Shown here: positions 21,960 to 34,588 of the stretch, piece after piece
How positions within the stretch are numbered: position 1 is the stretch's first letter
Layout: every line of letters starts with the position of its first letter
Assembly: GCA_002914845.1 (NCBI GenBank)
Contig: JXTC01000262.1
Coordinates: forward strand, 37,099-101,098
Direction: 5' to 3'
Length of the DNA stretch: 64,000 bases
Source: Trema orientale
Lineage: Eukaryota; Streptophyta; Magnoliopsida; Rosales; Cannabaceae
Position numbers and translations under genes: made by a program
The notes under the pieces: generated by a model
Told to the model about the DNA's origin: nothing
Database searches by the model: none
The model's input: only the letters and a program-made list of their open reading frames with translations

Positions 21960-22573
21960 AACAAAACTTAATATATGTCTAGCTTTAGCTTTATATAGGT
22001 CATTGATTAATTTTGAGTCGTATTTTTTCCATATAAGTTACTCGTAATTAACAAAAGCTAAAGTTTTTCGTAGGTCCCTTTGTGCTTATCATAAGTTTGA
22101 GACTTAACCTAGCTAACTCTATTCTCGTACAGTTTTTATTATTTGAGTTATAAATTAGGTCACTCCTTGCTTCCAATAATGACAAAAAAAAAAAAAAAAA
22201 AAAAGTGAGAATCCCATCAAAACTAGAACAAAAATGATATACGATTTCAAGTTGTAAATCGTCCATCAAATTCTAATATTTATTAATTGAAGCTACTTAC
22301 ACTTTTATGGGTCAGTAAAAGCCTAAATTCTAGTATATGCAGATTATACAACTAGAAAAAGGACATTTGAGATCAATATGATTAAGGCCAAAAAATTAAA
22401 AGTTCTAATTTAAAGGAAAGCTATGTATATATAGTAATAATAGTAATAAATTATTGTTCTAGAGCTCAAAATTGAAGAGAAGTTTATGTGACTTTTCACT
22501 TTAAGCAATGAAAATATATCAAGTAAATTATGTAATTTGTTGTTATTATAATTGTTAGGTGTTATAGTACTAT

Positions 22574-22924
22574 TCTTATTGTCATTATATTATTATTCTT
22601 ATTACCAATATTGCCATACTAGAAAAAGCAAACTTCCAAAATACATCTCCTACGGACAAAGGAGAAAGTCTCAAAGAACTGAAAATCCTTCTTTTAATAA
22701 TTATTAAAAAAATTATAATAATACGGGACTGTGTTGTTCAACTAGATCAGTTAACATACTCTCTTTGACAGATTGGCATTGCATTTGGTAGATCATCACC
22801 AAATAATGTGAATTTGAAGTGATTCTTTTTTTCCCACTGAAGAATCTGTAAGTGAATTCACTCTCCGAATAAAGAATAATAATAATCCGACTCCTCTTTT
22901 CAGCTTCTTCCGATTGCTTCAAAA
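22574..22924 (-). other. 3' flank of EXO84C
   Basis: Immediately downstream of the EXO84C stop and to the right of the copy A/B breakpoint, so unique in the window. It should contain the EXO84C 3' UTR. Confidence 0.5.
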
Positions 22925-25900
22925 CTAACTCTCAGGATCAGTGAAATCCGAGGGACTATCAAGTTCACCCATACTCGCCGAAACAAAGGACTCGAAAGAC
23001 TCTTCCGTTGACAGGGAAGAAATAGTTTCATCTGAATCAGAGACAACATCATCGTGGAGAATCATGTCGCCTTCATCAATTTTGGATGTCTCGGATCCTT
23101 CTGCAACTAAGAGTAGTTTGTTTATTGCTGATTTCGCAGCTTTGACAAACCATTCATCCTCAGGGAGTGACCTAACGACAAAAACAAATTCTGGTTTTAG
23201 ATTGGACGACAGAGACCAGCAGAACAAAGAAATAAAAACTCGTAAACTAACTTGACTTGCATAAAAACAGAACTTACTTGCTTGCAACTATGCCTCTAGC
23301 AGAAAAGGCCCCGATAGCACGTGCAATTATGGCTGTCGCAATCTGGTGCACATGCCGTGATGGGTAACCCGCAAAAAGTGCAATTTCCACAGTGAATTGC
23401 ATATCAAGAATTAGCTGTGAAAGTAAAATAAAGGATCAATTATGAGCTTGATAAAGGAGTATTAAGAGTTATCTATCAGACTATTGATGGAGTATAGTTT
23501 TAAGACAAGAAAGTGAGTAATACCACAGATACTAAGAGTTCTCTAAGTTTTAATTCATTGTACTGTAATTACGAATAATTTAGTAACTAAATAGAAAGCA
23601 AGGCACATGAAAACAGAGGAAAATGTGTATGAAGTTTTTCTGAATTGAAAACACCAATAGGTAGATGACATGTACTTCTGTTTCATCTGCCCTACATTTT
23701 GGTATTAAAAATTTGAGATAATCCCTAGACACTCGAAGAATTTAAAGTGGTTTCGTGATATGCATTCATGATACGAGCTCCTTCTCTATCAATGCTCATG
23801 CATTCCCAAAAACACCCGTATTGACAAAGCAAGCAATGATCTCAAGCTAAAGTAGAGACCTGAGAACAGTAGAACTAGGACTTCTAACTGGAGCAGTATG
23901 GTTTTTGAGACTACAGGCACAATGCACCAAGCTTCTTTCTTATTTTTTATTTATTTTTTGTCAGAAAGGAACGTGTAAAAGGCTGGCCAGTGGTGTAAAA
24001 CATTTTAAGAAAAAAACATATTTAAGGACAAAGCATATGTGATTTCTTGGCAACCCCTGAGCCTACTGTATGCATAAACAGAACTATACATGAATCACAA
24101 TCAATAAAATTTCCTCTTTAGTCATATTGTCATTGTCTCATGGAAGCACCGATTCAAGGAGTATACAAATCAAAACATACGAATTCGCACCGTATTGATG
24201 CACAAACAAGCACAAATACACCTTAACAAATCCCATAACAATGACAGGTTAAAAACTTCCCTTTCAGAGAAAGTAAATTATGTCAGAACTAATGCGTCTC
24301 TTCAAGCGAAAAACCATTTTGCTATATCTTTGGAGGATTCCACCATGCAGGTATATTGTGGTTTTGTGGATTTTCAGGCTTTTAGGTCAACAACCCTTAA
24401 AGAAAGGAAAGGAGAAGGAAGAAGCAGAATTGAAGCCTCCTCTAGCAAATAGACAATTCTGTCATAAGAATACAACTACAAAGGAAAAGAGAAGGGACAG
24501 CTGAAAGAATATACCTGCTGCAACCCAAGTGGCTCAAGAGGACCTGAATCATCTTTAAACACACTCCAAAACTCTTGTTCATCAGATAACCACATTACGA
24601 CAGTCTCTGTTAGCCTAGCAATCAAATTTTTCTGTATCTTTTCTTTTCCAAGTAATACATCTCCAGCCACAGTTGCTAACTGCTGTAATTTTGCAAATAA
24701 TGCGTGCAATTATAGGAGCATATCTGGTTACCAGAAACAGAAGTCGGCAACAAATGCGGATAATCTCAACATAAATTATGGCTGAATACATGCTAACAGT
24801 AAATGAGAATATTCCAAGCTTCTAAAGAAGCTAAAGACGAATCTTTTCCAAAAATACAATAAAGAAAATGAATTGCAAGGCTTAAGATAATGAGCACAAA
24901 AAATAATTATATTGTACCATCAAAGAATAGTCAAGTACTAAATAAAGAAGCAAGACCTGAAATGGTAGTGAAGGCAGAGGACCAGAGTCCCAATGTAAAT
25001 CATCTCCATTTCCATTTAAGTATATTTGTGCATTTAATCGAGTTTTGCCTTCTCTTGAGTAAATGAAAGCCAAAACATACTGCCGACAAAAGTGATCTCT
25101 AAGCTTGTCATATGAATGCTGAATATGGCGCTTCCAATCCTTCAGTTCTGCATTGGTGCTAGGAGAAGACTTCATATTTTCAGCAGGTCCATCTTTTGAT
25201 TCCTGAGTTCCATTCTGCCGCTTCCAAACAGATATTACAGCATTTGGTAACAGTTCATCCATAATTGTAAATGCTATTCCTAGAATTAAAAGCTGTTCAG
25301 AATCTGTCTCGGCTCTAAAGGATACGACCTCTTTTAGCTCTGTAATATTGTCATCATCCGAGGGACCTGGTAGGGCTTTTATCAGAGAGTCAATGTATTT
25401 ATCAAATAGCTGTCCAATTCTACTCAATATGTTGCCTCCAAAATGCAGCACAGTCAATGGGGTAAGCTGTTCCAATATATCCTGCAAAGATATTTTGAAC
25501 TCTGAATTTAAATGAAATTGAACATGTGTCATGAATTAGTTACAAAGTAATTGTGAAGTAATGTCTGATCAAATGAAATTGATGAGAAGAAATGCTTCAT
25601 AAAAACATGTCTATGTACTCTGTATGCATGAGTAAATGAAATTGATGCTGAGATAGAAATACTTCATACAAACATGCACTCGTGTGATAGACCCTGCACA
25701 AAACAATTCCACAAATACGAAGAAAGCAAACACAGAACAACAAGAATTGACAGGAAGGTAGCTGTTGCTATTATTCAATAATCACAGAGAGATACAAGGA
25801 AGAATCCCAGGCAGAAACATGAAAACGCAGAGGCAATACACTCTTGAGCAGTAGCTCTCATTCCCAATTCACTGCACAATTTTCCTACCTAGCCCAAAGC

Positions 25901-28900
25901 CCTCCAGCCCTATTTACAACCCTCCCATTTCTACTGCTAACCGTTTAACAAAAAAAGTTCCCCATAAGACCAAAACACCCATAATAGAGCAACTCCACTC
26001 CTGGTAACTTAATTCCCCTTTTTACCCCTCCTAGTNNNNNNNNNNNNNNNNNNNNNNNNNNNNNNNNNNNNNNNNNNATATGCATGCAGGTATGGATAAA
26101 CACTCAACGCTAACAAATAGAGATGTGGGAAGGAGGCATAGACAGGCAACCTGATAATGAAGGACAATCTTTGAACTTAAGAACCCAAAATGATTGAGTT
26201 CTAGTTGATTGACAAACATGAACGGATCAGATGTCCGTCATAACAAAAACAAACAAAGTAGAAAAGTACATGTGTACGTGTCATGGAATGTGTATTCAAA
26301 GTCTAAACTCATAAAAGTAATAGTGCGCACAAGGAACACCAGAACATAAGCATGAGGACCACAGGTTCACAAAAAACCACCTCTGAAATGTTTTGGTTAT
26401 GAAATAGATCCCCCATAAAATACATAAATAAATAGAACAAACGTGATTTTCAAGCCTGCTTAATAAGGATCAGTTCCTTGCAAGATCATCTTGAGAGTAC
26501 TGAGATTTGCCACCAGGCAGTTTCCTGTTTCACAATAATTAATCTTTTAAGAACTTTTTTTTTCCTCTTAACTATCAAGATGTTTCCATTATCATTTTAA
26601 GGAAATAGACTTCAAAGTACTAGCCTAGTAATCTCATGTGCTCATATTGGTAATAGGTCATCCATACAAAGACTAAAACAGTCCCTGCTAAAATTTAGCC
26701 GGATCAACATGTAGAGGTCAACTTACTTCAACAATGAACATAAATCTTATTCCACTATCAACGAGCATGTTATCCGATGATTGTGCAAATGTAGATAATG
26801 GAGATGCAAATCGAGGCAAAAAGGGAATTATCTCTTCCAGTTCCACCAAGCCAAGAACAACTTTTCTAGCTCGTCTAAAGTTCAATTCTAAAACTTCTTC
26901 AATGAAAGGGCGTAGAAGAACCAAAACCAATTTCGACAATTTTAGGCCTTGAGATTCAAGTGCCAAACAGTAGCTGAGACTAGCCTGAACACATACACTA
27001 GCTGCTCGTAAAGCAGAGATTGTCTCGGAAGAGGGTGCATTCTCTTTGATAAGCCGTACAAAGAACTCAATTTCCCACTCTGCCCATTGAACAATTCTGT
27101 TTGTATAAACAGGATCATCCCCAAACAGCAGACCTGATTCCTTTATTGTCTGTGAGATTATTGAAAATACAAGCTTAGATAATGTTGCTGGATATGTCCT
27201 TGGGCAGATAGAACAAGAAGGAATAAAAACTTCAATGCTCTTTTGAATACGGGAACCATAGAATTTCAGCAGGGACTGATGTGCCGAAGGACCTTTCCGA
27301 AGTTTAATTAAAGCAGATAACGCCTTCTTCAGCTCAGGAACACTTATGAAAGGTTGTTCAGTAATCTCAACTAGCTGCTCTTCAAGCATTACCTTTCTTC
27401 TCAAAAAATCAGCTTTATATGAGGAGTCACCAGTAGACAAAGCATCTCCTGAGCTTTTTAGCTCCAGAGAGTTTTTCTCCTCAGCATCTAAAGCTTCCAA
27501 TGCTTCATCTACCTTGTGTTCAGCCAAGAGAACATCAATATTCTCCAAAAATGTCTTGTGATCATCCACTTTGTTAGGAGTGAGATCTTCAAGCTCATCA
27601 TTCTCAGGATCTTGCTTAGCTTCATGGGTTTCAACACCAGATTTGCTCCACTCTTCCAATTCACGAGAAACTCCGGTCATCAAATCTTGCACAAGAATCC
27701 CCTGGGCTGAAATATGCTTTCGCAGCTCAATCGACTCATGCTGCATTTCTTTAGCCTCTTCAGATATCCTGCAATCATCATTAGAATTACACCAATTAAT
27801 CAGCTGATGTTGAAGAAGCAGAAAAGAACCACAATCAGAACTGTAAGAAAACGAAAGCACGTATTTGTTACAGAGGTCATACTTGGCCTTCAGCTGAAAA
27901 AAAGCCCAAGAAACCAATCCTTGATACAACTAAAATTACGTATAGCTGAAAATCTATCTTCTATAAAGCAAAAAAAGAAAGGCAAGGCTAACCTTTTTAT
28001 TATTTGTAAACACACACAAGAATTATATATTATTCATATATGTATGTATGAAAAAACCTCTCTCCCTCCCTCGCCACCTTCCCCCTTCCCTCCCTACCTT
28101 GCTCCCTCCAAATGCCACGTTTTAATTTAAACAATTTTTTTTATATCTGCAATTATCTACGGTGGTAGGACTACTGAGTACTGTTCTCATTTGTGCAGAA
28201 GGTTATATATTTCATACACATCATAGTGACGAGGACAGAAAGGGGTGTTAGAGGAAAGAAACAGCGACCTCTTTCCTTTAATGTATTTCTTACGATTTTA
28301 GAGAGAGTACCTCAAGAAAGCCAAGTACTTTGTTTGCATATTCCCACATAAGTTTTCCACAGCATCCTTCAAATCCAGGAGTTCACAACAAAGTTTTCTG
28401 ATTCCCTGCACAAGTGATTAGTGTCAGAAAAAGTTTATGCATAAGTTACACATATACCTTAATGTAAACAACAAGAACACTTGCTCAGAAAAAATAAGAA
28501 AGAGAAAGCCAATGGCTTTGCACCAAATAACATCTCTTATCAGATTTCCATGTGTGCATCAATTCAAGAAACACCAAATACACAAATAACAAGAATTCAA
28601 ACCCATTGTTTCCAACCTAGGCAACTTTCTCCTAATTAAAAATTAAATAAGGATGCAAACTCCAAAATATGCTACCTATTTTTGCTTAAAATAAAGCTAG
28701 TCTGATCCAGCTCTCAGATAGGTGGCAGTATAACAGCTCTTTAATCTCAAGACTAGGATTACCGGAAAAAATTGAATACAACTATGATTAAATGTCCTAG
28801 TAGAGGAATAAAAAAAAATTGCACGTAGAGTGCTGAATGCATATTTTGGTGGCTACATTTGGTCCCTCGGACTATCTTTGATACCCTTTTCTGTTTTCGT

Positions 28901-29920
28901 TAGGGATTGGTCTCTTTGGTTTTAATTTTCAGTTGATACATTATCATCTTTTTGTACTTTCTATACTTTTTTTATTAATAAAATATCTCTGTTTCTTATC
29001 CCAAAAAAAAAAAAAAAAAAAATTGAATCACGTCAAACTACCTCCCACTCTTTAGGATAGTACTTAGACACCTTAGACTCTCTATGGATGGTTAGAGGCC
29101 CTATACTTGGGTTTTCCACAGTCTTGTGCTGAATGTAAGGCTTGGATAGATCACCTATTTCACTTTCTCAGTCAAATTAGCCACTTTGAAAATCTGAAGC
29201 CTCAACTCAATCAACCAAGCGAGCTGTCTTTTCAACAAAAGTCTTTTGATGGTTCAGAGCATCTAAAAAAATCTTTCAGATTTTGTATTGTTGAGTTTAA
29301 ATGCTTATGCCTAGTATACATGTATGTGATTCTGTATAAGTATATATAGCCACATAATTGTCTGCATAACTATGTTTCTAATTATATATATCCATGCTTC
29401 AAAACTGAGAGAACCCACATAAAACATAAGAAATCTTGTTCAACCAAGTAGCAAGAAGAAATATCAACACCAAAGAAAGTGACATTATCCAGCAAACTTG
29501 TTTATCCTCTATTCAAACACAAACAAGTTGAAAGAGACAATATCCCAGATGGAGAAAAATCAACAATTCCCATAAAGTCCACTAAAAATGGTGAGATACA
29601 CTATACATCAAAAAAGGATCAAATTTGTTCGAATGCACATTACATTAAATAATTAGTACCTAAAATGAAATGGGTCATTCTAATTCAACTCAAAAAAGCA
29701 GGTAATCAAGGGGGGAAAGGGATAGTAAATCACAGAGAGAGAAAGAAAGAAATCAAATCCAGAAGAAATAATATTTTTCCCAAAACCCAAACAAGGAGAG
29801 AGGAATGAGGGAAAAAGAAGAAACCTTTTCAGTGTGAGATTGGTGAAGAGCGTCGACTTTTGACTGTGGAGTGATGCTCTCTATGGATGGGAAATCGTCG
29901 TCTTCTTCACTGCTCTCCAT
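22925..29920 (-). CDS. EXO84C: Exocyst complex component EXO84C
   Basis: Subunit of the octameric exocyst, which tethers secretory vesicles to the plasma membrane during polarised secretion. Exons on the minus strand: 29825-29920, 28311-28405, 26727-27768, 24957-25481, 24515-24703, 23278-23414, 22925-23171; all phases join to 776 residues. The start ([20 protein letters not shown]) and blocks such as [34 protein letters not shown] and LARLTETVV-like sequence in exon 5 match the plant EXO84C branch, as recalled from the Arabidopsis protein (about 770 residues). An acidic serine-rich tail ends the protein. Intron 4 (24704-24956) starts with GT but ends with AC. Intron 3 holds a 42-base gap and intron 1 a retroposon tail. 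The protein should be functional if intron 4 is spliced or the AC is a base error. Confidence 0.95.
24704..24956 (-). other. EXO84C: Non-canonical GT-AC intron in EXO84C
   Basis: The donor is CAG then GTCTTG. Homology (PFQ joined to ALFAKLQQ) places the acceptor directly after TTGCAC at 24704, with no AG between it and an upstream in-frame stop. The next AGs are inside the exon, at TTACAGCAG, in frame, and would delete 7 or 8 residues. One C-for-G change or error explains the pattern. Confidence 0.7.
26036..26077. other. Assembly gap (42 N) in EXO84C intron 3
   Basis: Run of N. The sequence to its left (about 25700-26035), with repeated short open segments and an AATAA-containing stretch, is possibly the edge of an inserted retroelement, but no family was recognised. 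Confidence 0.95.
28845..29023 (+). mobile_element. Retroposon 3' end (LINE-like) in EXO84C intron 1
   Basis: A short T-rich segment ends with TTAATAAAATATCTCTGTTTC, trimmed here to its core TAATAAAATATCTC, then about 20 adenines. This is the usual 3' end of plant L1-type LINEs. The body is missing, and a target duplication could not be assigned confidently. Confidence 0.4.
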
Positions 29921-30132
29921 TGGAGCTTAGCTTAGCTTAGCTTCTCGCCTTTGGCCTTTTCGTGCTTTGAGTTTTGAAGATTCAGACACTAAAACCCAGA
30001 ATGAAAGAAACAGAAATAAGACAAAGTGGGTACTGAGTTGGTGAGCTTCACTCTTCAACACGCTAAAGATTCAGAATTAAGTTTCCAATGCTACTCGGCT
30101 CTCGCCATTTGTAGCTGGACTGTCTAAAGACT

Positions 30133-30166
<34 letters not shown>

Positions 30167-30175
30167 TAGCTTTTT
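29921..30175. promoter_or_regulatory. EXO84C 5' leader and upstream flank
   Basis: The 5' UTR next to the ATG contains GCTTA repeats. From 29978 onward the sequence is the duplicated flank also found at position 1. Identical flanks imply that the promoter region was copied with the unit. A (TTA)n microsatellite lies at about 30137-30165. Confidence 0.5.
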
Positions 30176-32009
30176 ATTATCAAAATTTTAACTCACAATA
30201 ATTCAGTAAAATTAATCTTAAACTCAATTTTTCAGAACAAAACCTCTTGCATGGAACAATTTAATAAAATTAATTTTGAGTTCAATTTTTTAGAACAAAA
30301 CCCCTTTAAGTCCCCTAATATTAACTTTATTAGAATAAAAAATGTTGATCTTAATTTTTTTTTTCCTATTAAGTTCTTATTCTCTTATTTATAACTTTTA
30401 GATCTTTAATATTATTTTTTTATTTTATATTAATTTTTTTTAATATTTTATATTTAAAAATAGGACGCGTCTATGATAAGATCGTGGAAATAAAACCTTA
30501 TGTAAGGCTACAGTTTACTCACCATCAGATTTAAAATCAACGATCTTGATGGATGGTTTTATTTGGAAAAAAATGGCCTTATATCCATGTGATTCGGATC
30601 TATGGATGAGTATACACCCAGTCCGTTTTGTTGTCTTACTTGAATCTTCTTCAACCTCAAGACCTCTTCCTCCACCACTTTACTCTTTCGTGCCGAACAC
30701 TGCTATCTTTTCCAGTCCAAGTCTACGATCCTCCTCCAGCCAATGACGTCGTTTCGTACATGGTGCTACCGATGATGATCGGAGAGAGAAGCAACTTTTA
30801 TCCCAAATCCTCCTCAGGCCATCTCTCTCCCTCATCGTTTACAATAGAGAAAGGAGTAATCTCTACCCCATATCGATTTCGTCTCTTTCTCCTCGATCGA
30901 CTCCTCTCCTTTCGTCTCTCGAATCAGGTCGGACCTGGGCGATTTAAGGAAGACCCTAACTAGAAGAAGTTCAAGGCCACTTTGAGGTTCAACAACCTCA
31001 GGCCCAAAGAGAGCTTTCAGACTTGAAACGTGACTCAATGTGTATACTCTCTTCGTGATGATCTGGGCTTTGATGCAAATGAAAATAAGATGAGATCTCT
31101 TGAAAAAGAATTTATAGCTAAAACGTTTTTGATAATTAAACTAGTAATTGGAGTTGCTTTGAAATTTGTTATTTCGGAAGATCATAGAACTCAGTTATTA
31201 GATGGCTTCAAAATTTTGTCGCTTTTTCTCTCCCACATCAATTAACTTTCAAATATTCCATTACATTAAACCTGGAGGGTGCCTCTTTCTGAATCACGTT
31301 TTTTGTCTTCTTGTTTTTTTAAAAGATGGTTAATTGATCATATTATAGACTTCGTTTCGATTTGTAGAGAAAAAGAGTGTGCTATCTTTAATGAGTTCTT
31401 GATTAAAATATAAAATATACCTGATAATACATTACAGAGTAATGAGTTCAGATAAACATACAAATTAGAGTTAATCTAGTGTTACGCACCTCATTTTATC
31501 TAATTTAAGTCTTATAATCAAAGTCGTTAATTTGCAATCGAACGACTAAGATTAGATGGCCTTATATAGGGCTATATTATAGTAGCCCTATTATAGACGT
31601 GCCCTTAAAAAATTATTGTCAATTAATAATTGCTCAAAATGTGCTCATAGTAGTGATAAATTAAAAATAAAGAGAAATTATTATTTAAAAAGATAAAAAA
31701 TAAAAATTGGAAAAAATAAAAAATAAAAAATAAAAAAATTAATACTGAGGACCTAAATGTTATAAATAAGAGAATAAGGACTTAACAATAAAAAAACTAA
31801 CATAAACATTTTTTTCCCAACAAAATTAATATTAAGAGAGTTCCGGTGGTTTTGCTCTAATATTAGGAGATTTCAGGAGATTTTTCTCTAAACAATTGAG
31901 TTCAAGGTTAATTTTACTAAATTATTCTGAGTTCAGAGAGTTTTACTCTGAAAAATTGAGTTCAAGGTTAATTTTACTGAATTATTCTGAGTTCAGAGAT
32001 TTTGCTAAT
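30176..32009. mobile_element. MULE-like transposon with gene-like cargo
   Basis: Long inverted terminal repeats of roughly 300 bases (left from about 30176, right ending about 32009, sharing ATAATTCAGTAAAATTAA) bound a 1.83 kb insertion absent from copy A near 165. The core at about 30550-31050 is much less AT-rich than its surroundings and reads as serine/proline-rich frames on the plus strand (30628-30963), typical of captured gene sequence. No transposase is visible, so this is a non-autonomous, Pack-MULE-like element. The exact ends and target duplication are obscured by T-rich flanks. Confidence 0.65.
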
Positions 32010-32696
32010 TTTTTTTTAAAGTATACATTTTGGTCCCCTGGACTTTGTTTAGACAATTTAATCTCTCAATTTTTCTTCTTTTTTTGTTTCAAAAAAAAAA
32101 AAAAAAAAAAAACAACAACTACTAATACTCCTCTTTAGCAGTGCTTGTTACGTAATTTAGCGAAATACTAGTTTCAACTATGTATTTCTAAGATAGTTTG
32201 TCAAATCTACTTAAAATCGTCTAATTTAACAAATTTCTATCGATTATTATCGATTTTCTATCTGAAACTAGCCAAAGTGTTCAATGTGTTCACTGTCAAA
32301 TAATCAAAGTGGAGCGTTACTATTTGATACGTGAACGAACTCTAGTATTTTATTTATATTTTGTACTATGTTAAACAATGAGACATAATAGTTAAACAAT
32401 GAGACATGATAGTGAAAGACCAATAAATCTAAATCATATTCTAATTATTAAATATGCAAAATAAACAACTTAAGTGCCAAATATCAAATTTTAGTTGCAA
32501 AGAATTTACGAAAATAAAAGATCAATTTTTTGGGTGTTTGGTTATATCTTTAAGGAGGTAATTTGATTTGAACTTAAAATAGCATTAGAAACAAAGTTAA
32601 AGGAAGCTTGGAAGCCAAGGCAATAGGCTTAGCCTACTATGGGCTAAAGATGTTAGATTAAATTTCTAATTTGTGAGCCGTAAGCATTAGTAGTTA

Positions 32697-33227
32697 GGGT
32701 TTACGGCACAAATGGTACCTAAATTACCCTACTTGTGGCAATTTGATCCTCAAAATTTCAATTGTGGCAATTACGCCTTGAACTTTCCAATTTGTAGCAA
32801 TTTGATTTCTGAACTGTCTAAATTATAACTTACTGTAAATTTTTGACTAAAAACACAGTGAGAAGCATGCTGTAGTATTTGAAAATGCACATAAAGAAAA
32901 ATAAACTCAACAAAAGGATTTGGACAGAAAGAATGGCAAATGCATTATTTGCATTTTTAAAGGTTCTTGGAGTTACAAATTTAAAGAAAATTTTTCTGTG
33001 ATTGTTCATTTTTATGCTTGAAATTTCCAAAATACACTTTCATATGCCACTACATGCTCCTTACGTATATTTTTGGTCAAAAATTTAACAACATATTACA
33101 ATTTAAATAGTTCAAATACCAAATCGCTACAAATCGAAAAATTCAGGGTTTAATTGCAACAATTGAAACTTTGACGACTAAATTATCACAGGTTGGATAA
33201 TTCAGGGACAATTTGTGCCATTAATCC
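32697..33227. mobile_element. Inverted-repeat transposon (old), copy B
   Basis: Counterpart of 1614-2134, with the same termini (GGGTTTACGGCACAAATGG left; inverse of GGATTAATGGCACAAATTG right). Shared by both copies, so it predates the duplication. Confidence 0.6.
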
Positions 33228-34408
33228 TAGCAGTTATCAAAACTTCGAATACAGTCATGTTTCAATATTGTTTCAGTATTGTATTTTGGATATTTACTGT
33301 CTGGTGTGTCTAATATGTTGACATTTTTTCCCGCTGGAATTCTAAGTTGTTCTTAGAGATGATGCTGAGTAACTCAAGCATTGGCAATGTGTGCTCCTAG
33401 GCAGGATGATAAACTCCATTTGGTTGGCAGAAATACCCCCATTAGATTTTGATTACTGTATTATACTAGTAATAAGCAGTCACTTTAGCCCAAAAATACA
33501 AAATGAAAAATGAAAATTGAGGGCTAAAATTAAACAAGTTAATGTTAAAGGCAAACTAAACAAACTGATTCATGCAATTTGAAGCACGCATAGAATTATA
33601 AAATTTCAAATTCTCTTCGATATGCTGTGTTAGCTTCACTTACTTCTCGTAAAGAAAGCTCAATCAACCAACTTGCACGTAGTTCTTTCATAAAACTCGT
33701 CTAATCAAATCAAACTAGCATGATCGGTTGTCCATAATTTCCATATTCGACTGGACCGTTTGATTGATTGATATGTGCTTCTGATCATATCAGTACATAC
33801 CTGGACACATTCATTATATCCCGAGCACATATACCTAATATTGTTTGCAATTGGACCCTCTTCTCTGGATGTCGAACACCAATTAAACCTTTGCTTCTGT
33901 TGGCCGAATTGGTTCAAACAATTTTGTTTTACTAAAGCCTGAGAACTATTGTTAGCGGCATTACTATCTTTCTCTTCTCAACGCTCCGTGCTTTTTACGC
34001 AGTTTTTCTAACTATACTACATTTTCAAGTTGCTCAACTCATTCGCTCATTTTGTTTATAATTTCTCGATCTCAAAGCTTTCGTCCATAGTTCCTTTTTC
34101 TTTTTCTTTTTTCCATGCTGGTCCTCATCCTGTAAATTTGATCCGACTCAAGCTCGGAAGCTAGCCATGGCAATGGAATAAAAAGTGCCAACTTCTGCAA
34201 CTGGAGGTGGCAAAATAACACCACCAATGGCAGGAAATAACTTAACAAGGCTGTGTGAATTTATAAACTATAAGGAAATAACAATTCAAGTAAATAGGCT
34301 AACTGAAAAACTTGTACAAACACATAGAAGTTTTTCCTATTAGGAAAAAAAAAAGGGACAAACATATGTCCTTTCCCAAGAAAGGTGGGAAAGGATACAA
34401 AGAAAAAC
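33228..34408. other. Downstream flank of ZPR1 copy B
   Basis: Collinear with 2135-3834 of copy A, without the foldback element. It should hold the 3' UTR of the copy B ZPR1 gene. No additional gene seen. Confidence 0.4.
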
Positions 34409-34557
34409 TTATCCTTCAACCTTGTCCTTTACTGTTGTCTCTGTGGAATTATATGCAATATCAGCTGAAGAGGTATCCATGTCATTCAAACCCAATTCCT
34501 CATTTTGTTCCCACGATCTCTCGTACTCCTCGACTGTCCAAAATGACATGAAAAGAA

Positions 34558-34588
<31 letters not shown>

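Larger units (their letters stand above)
1..22573. repeat. Segmental duplication, copy A
   Basis: This stretch aligns collinearly with 29978-48139 (copy B); position 1 matches 29978. The match covers the EXO84C upstream flank, the whole ZPR1 gene including introns, and the spacer beyond it. It stops near 22573, where copy B switches to a psaC-like sequence. By eye, the last ZPR1 exon differs at 7 of 125 bases between copies. Copy A has private insertions near 221-462, 1058-1472, 2694-3210, 10737-12126, 17261-18037, 19062-19575 and 19902-21964. The spacing implies a unit close to 30 kb. A true tandem duplication is most likely; two divergent haplotypes wrongly placed in tandem by the assembler is the alternative. 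Confidence 0.92.

Noticed and set aside
22941-23255. Plus-strand 104-residue open frame over the EXO84C tail
   Set aside because: It is the antisense shadow of the last EXO84C exon; the minus strand has the conserved protein.
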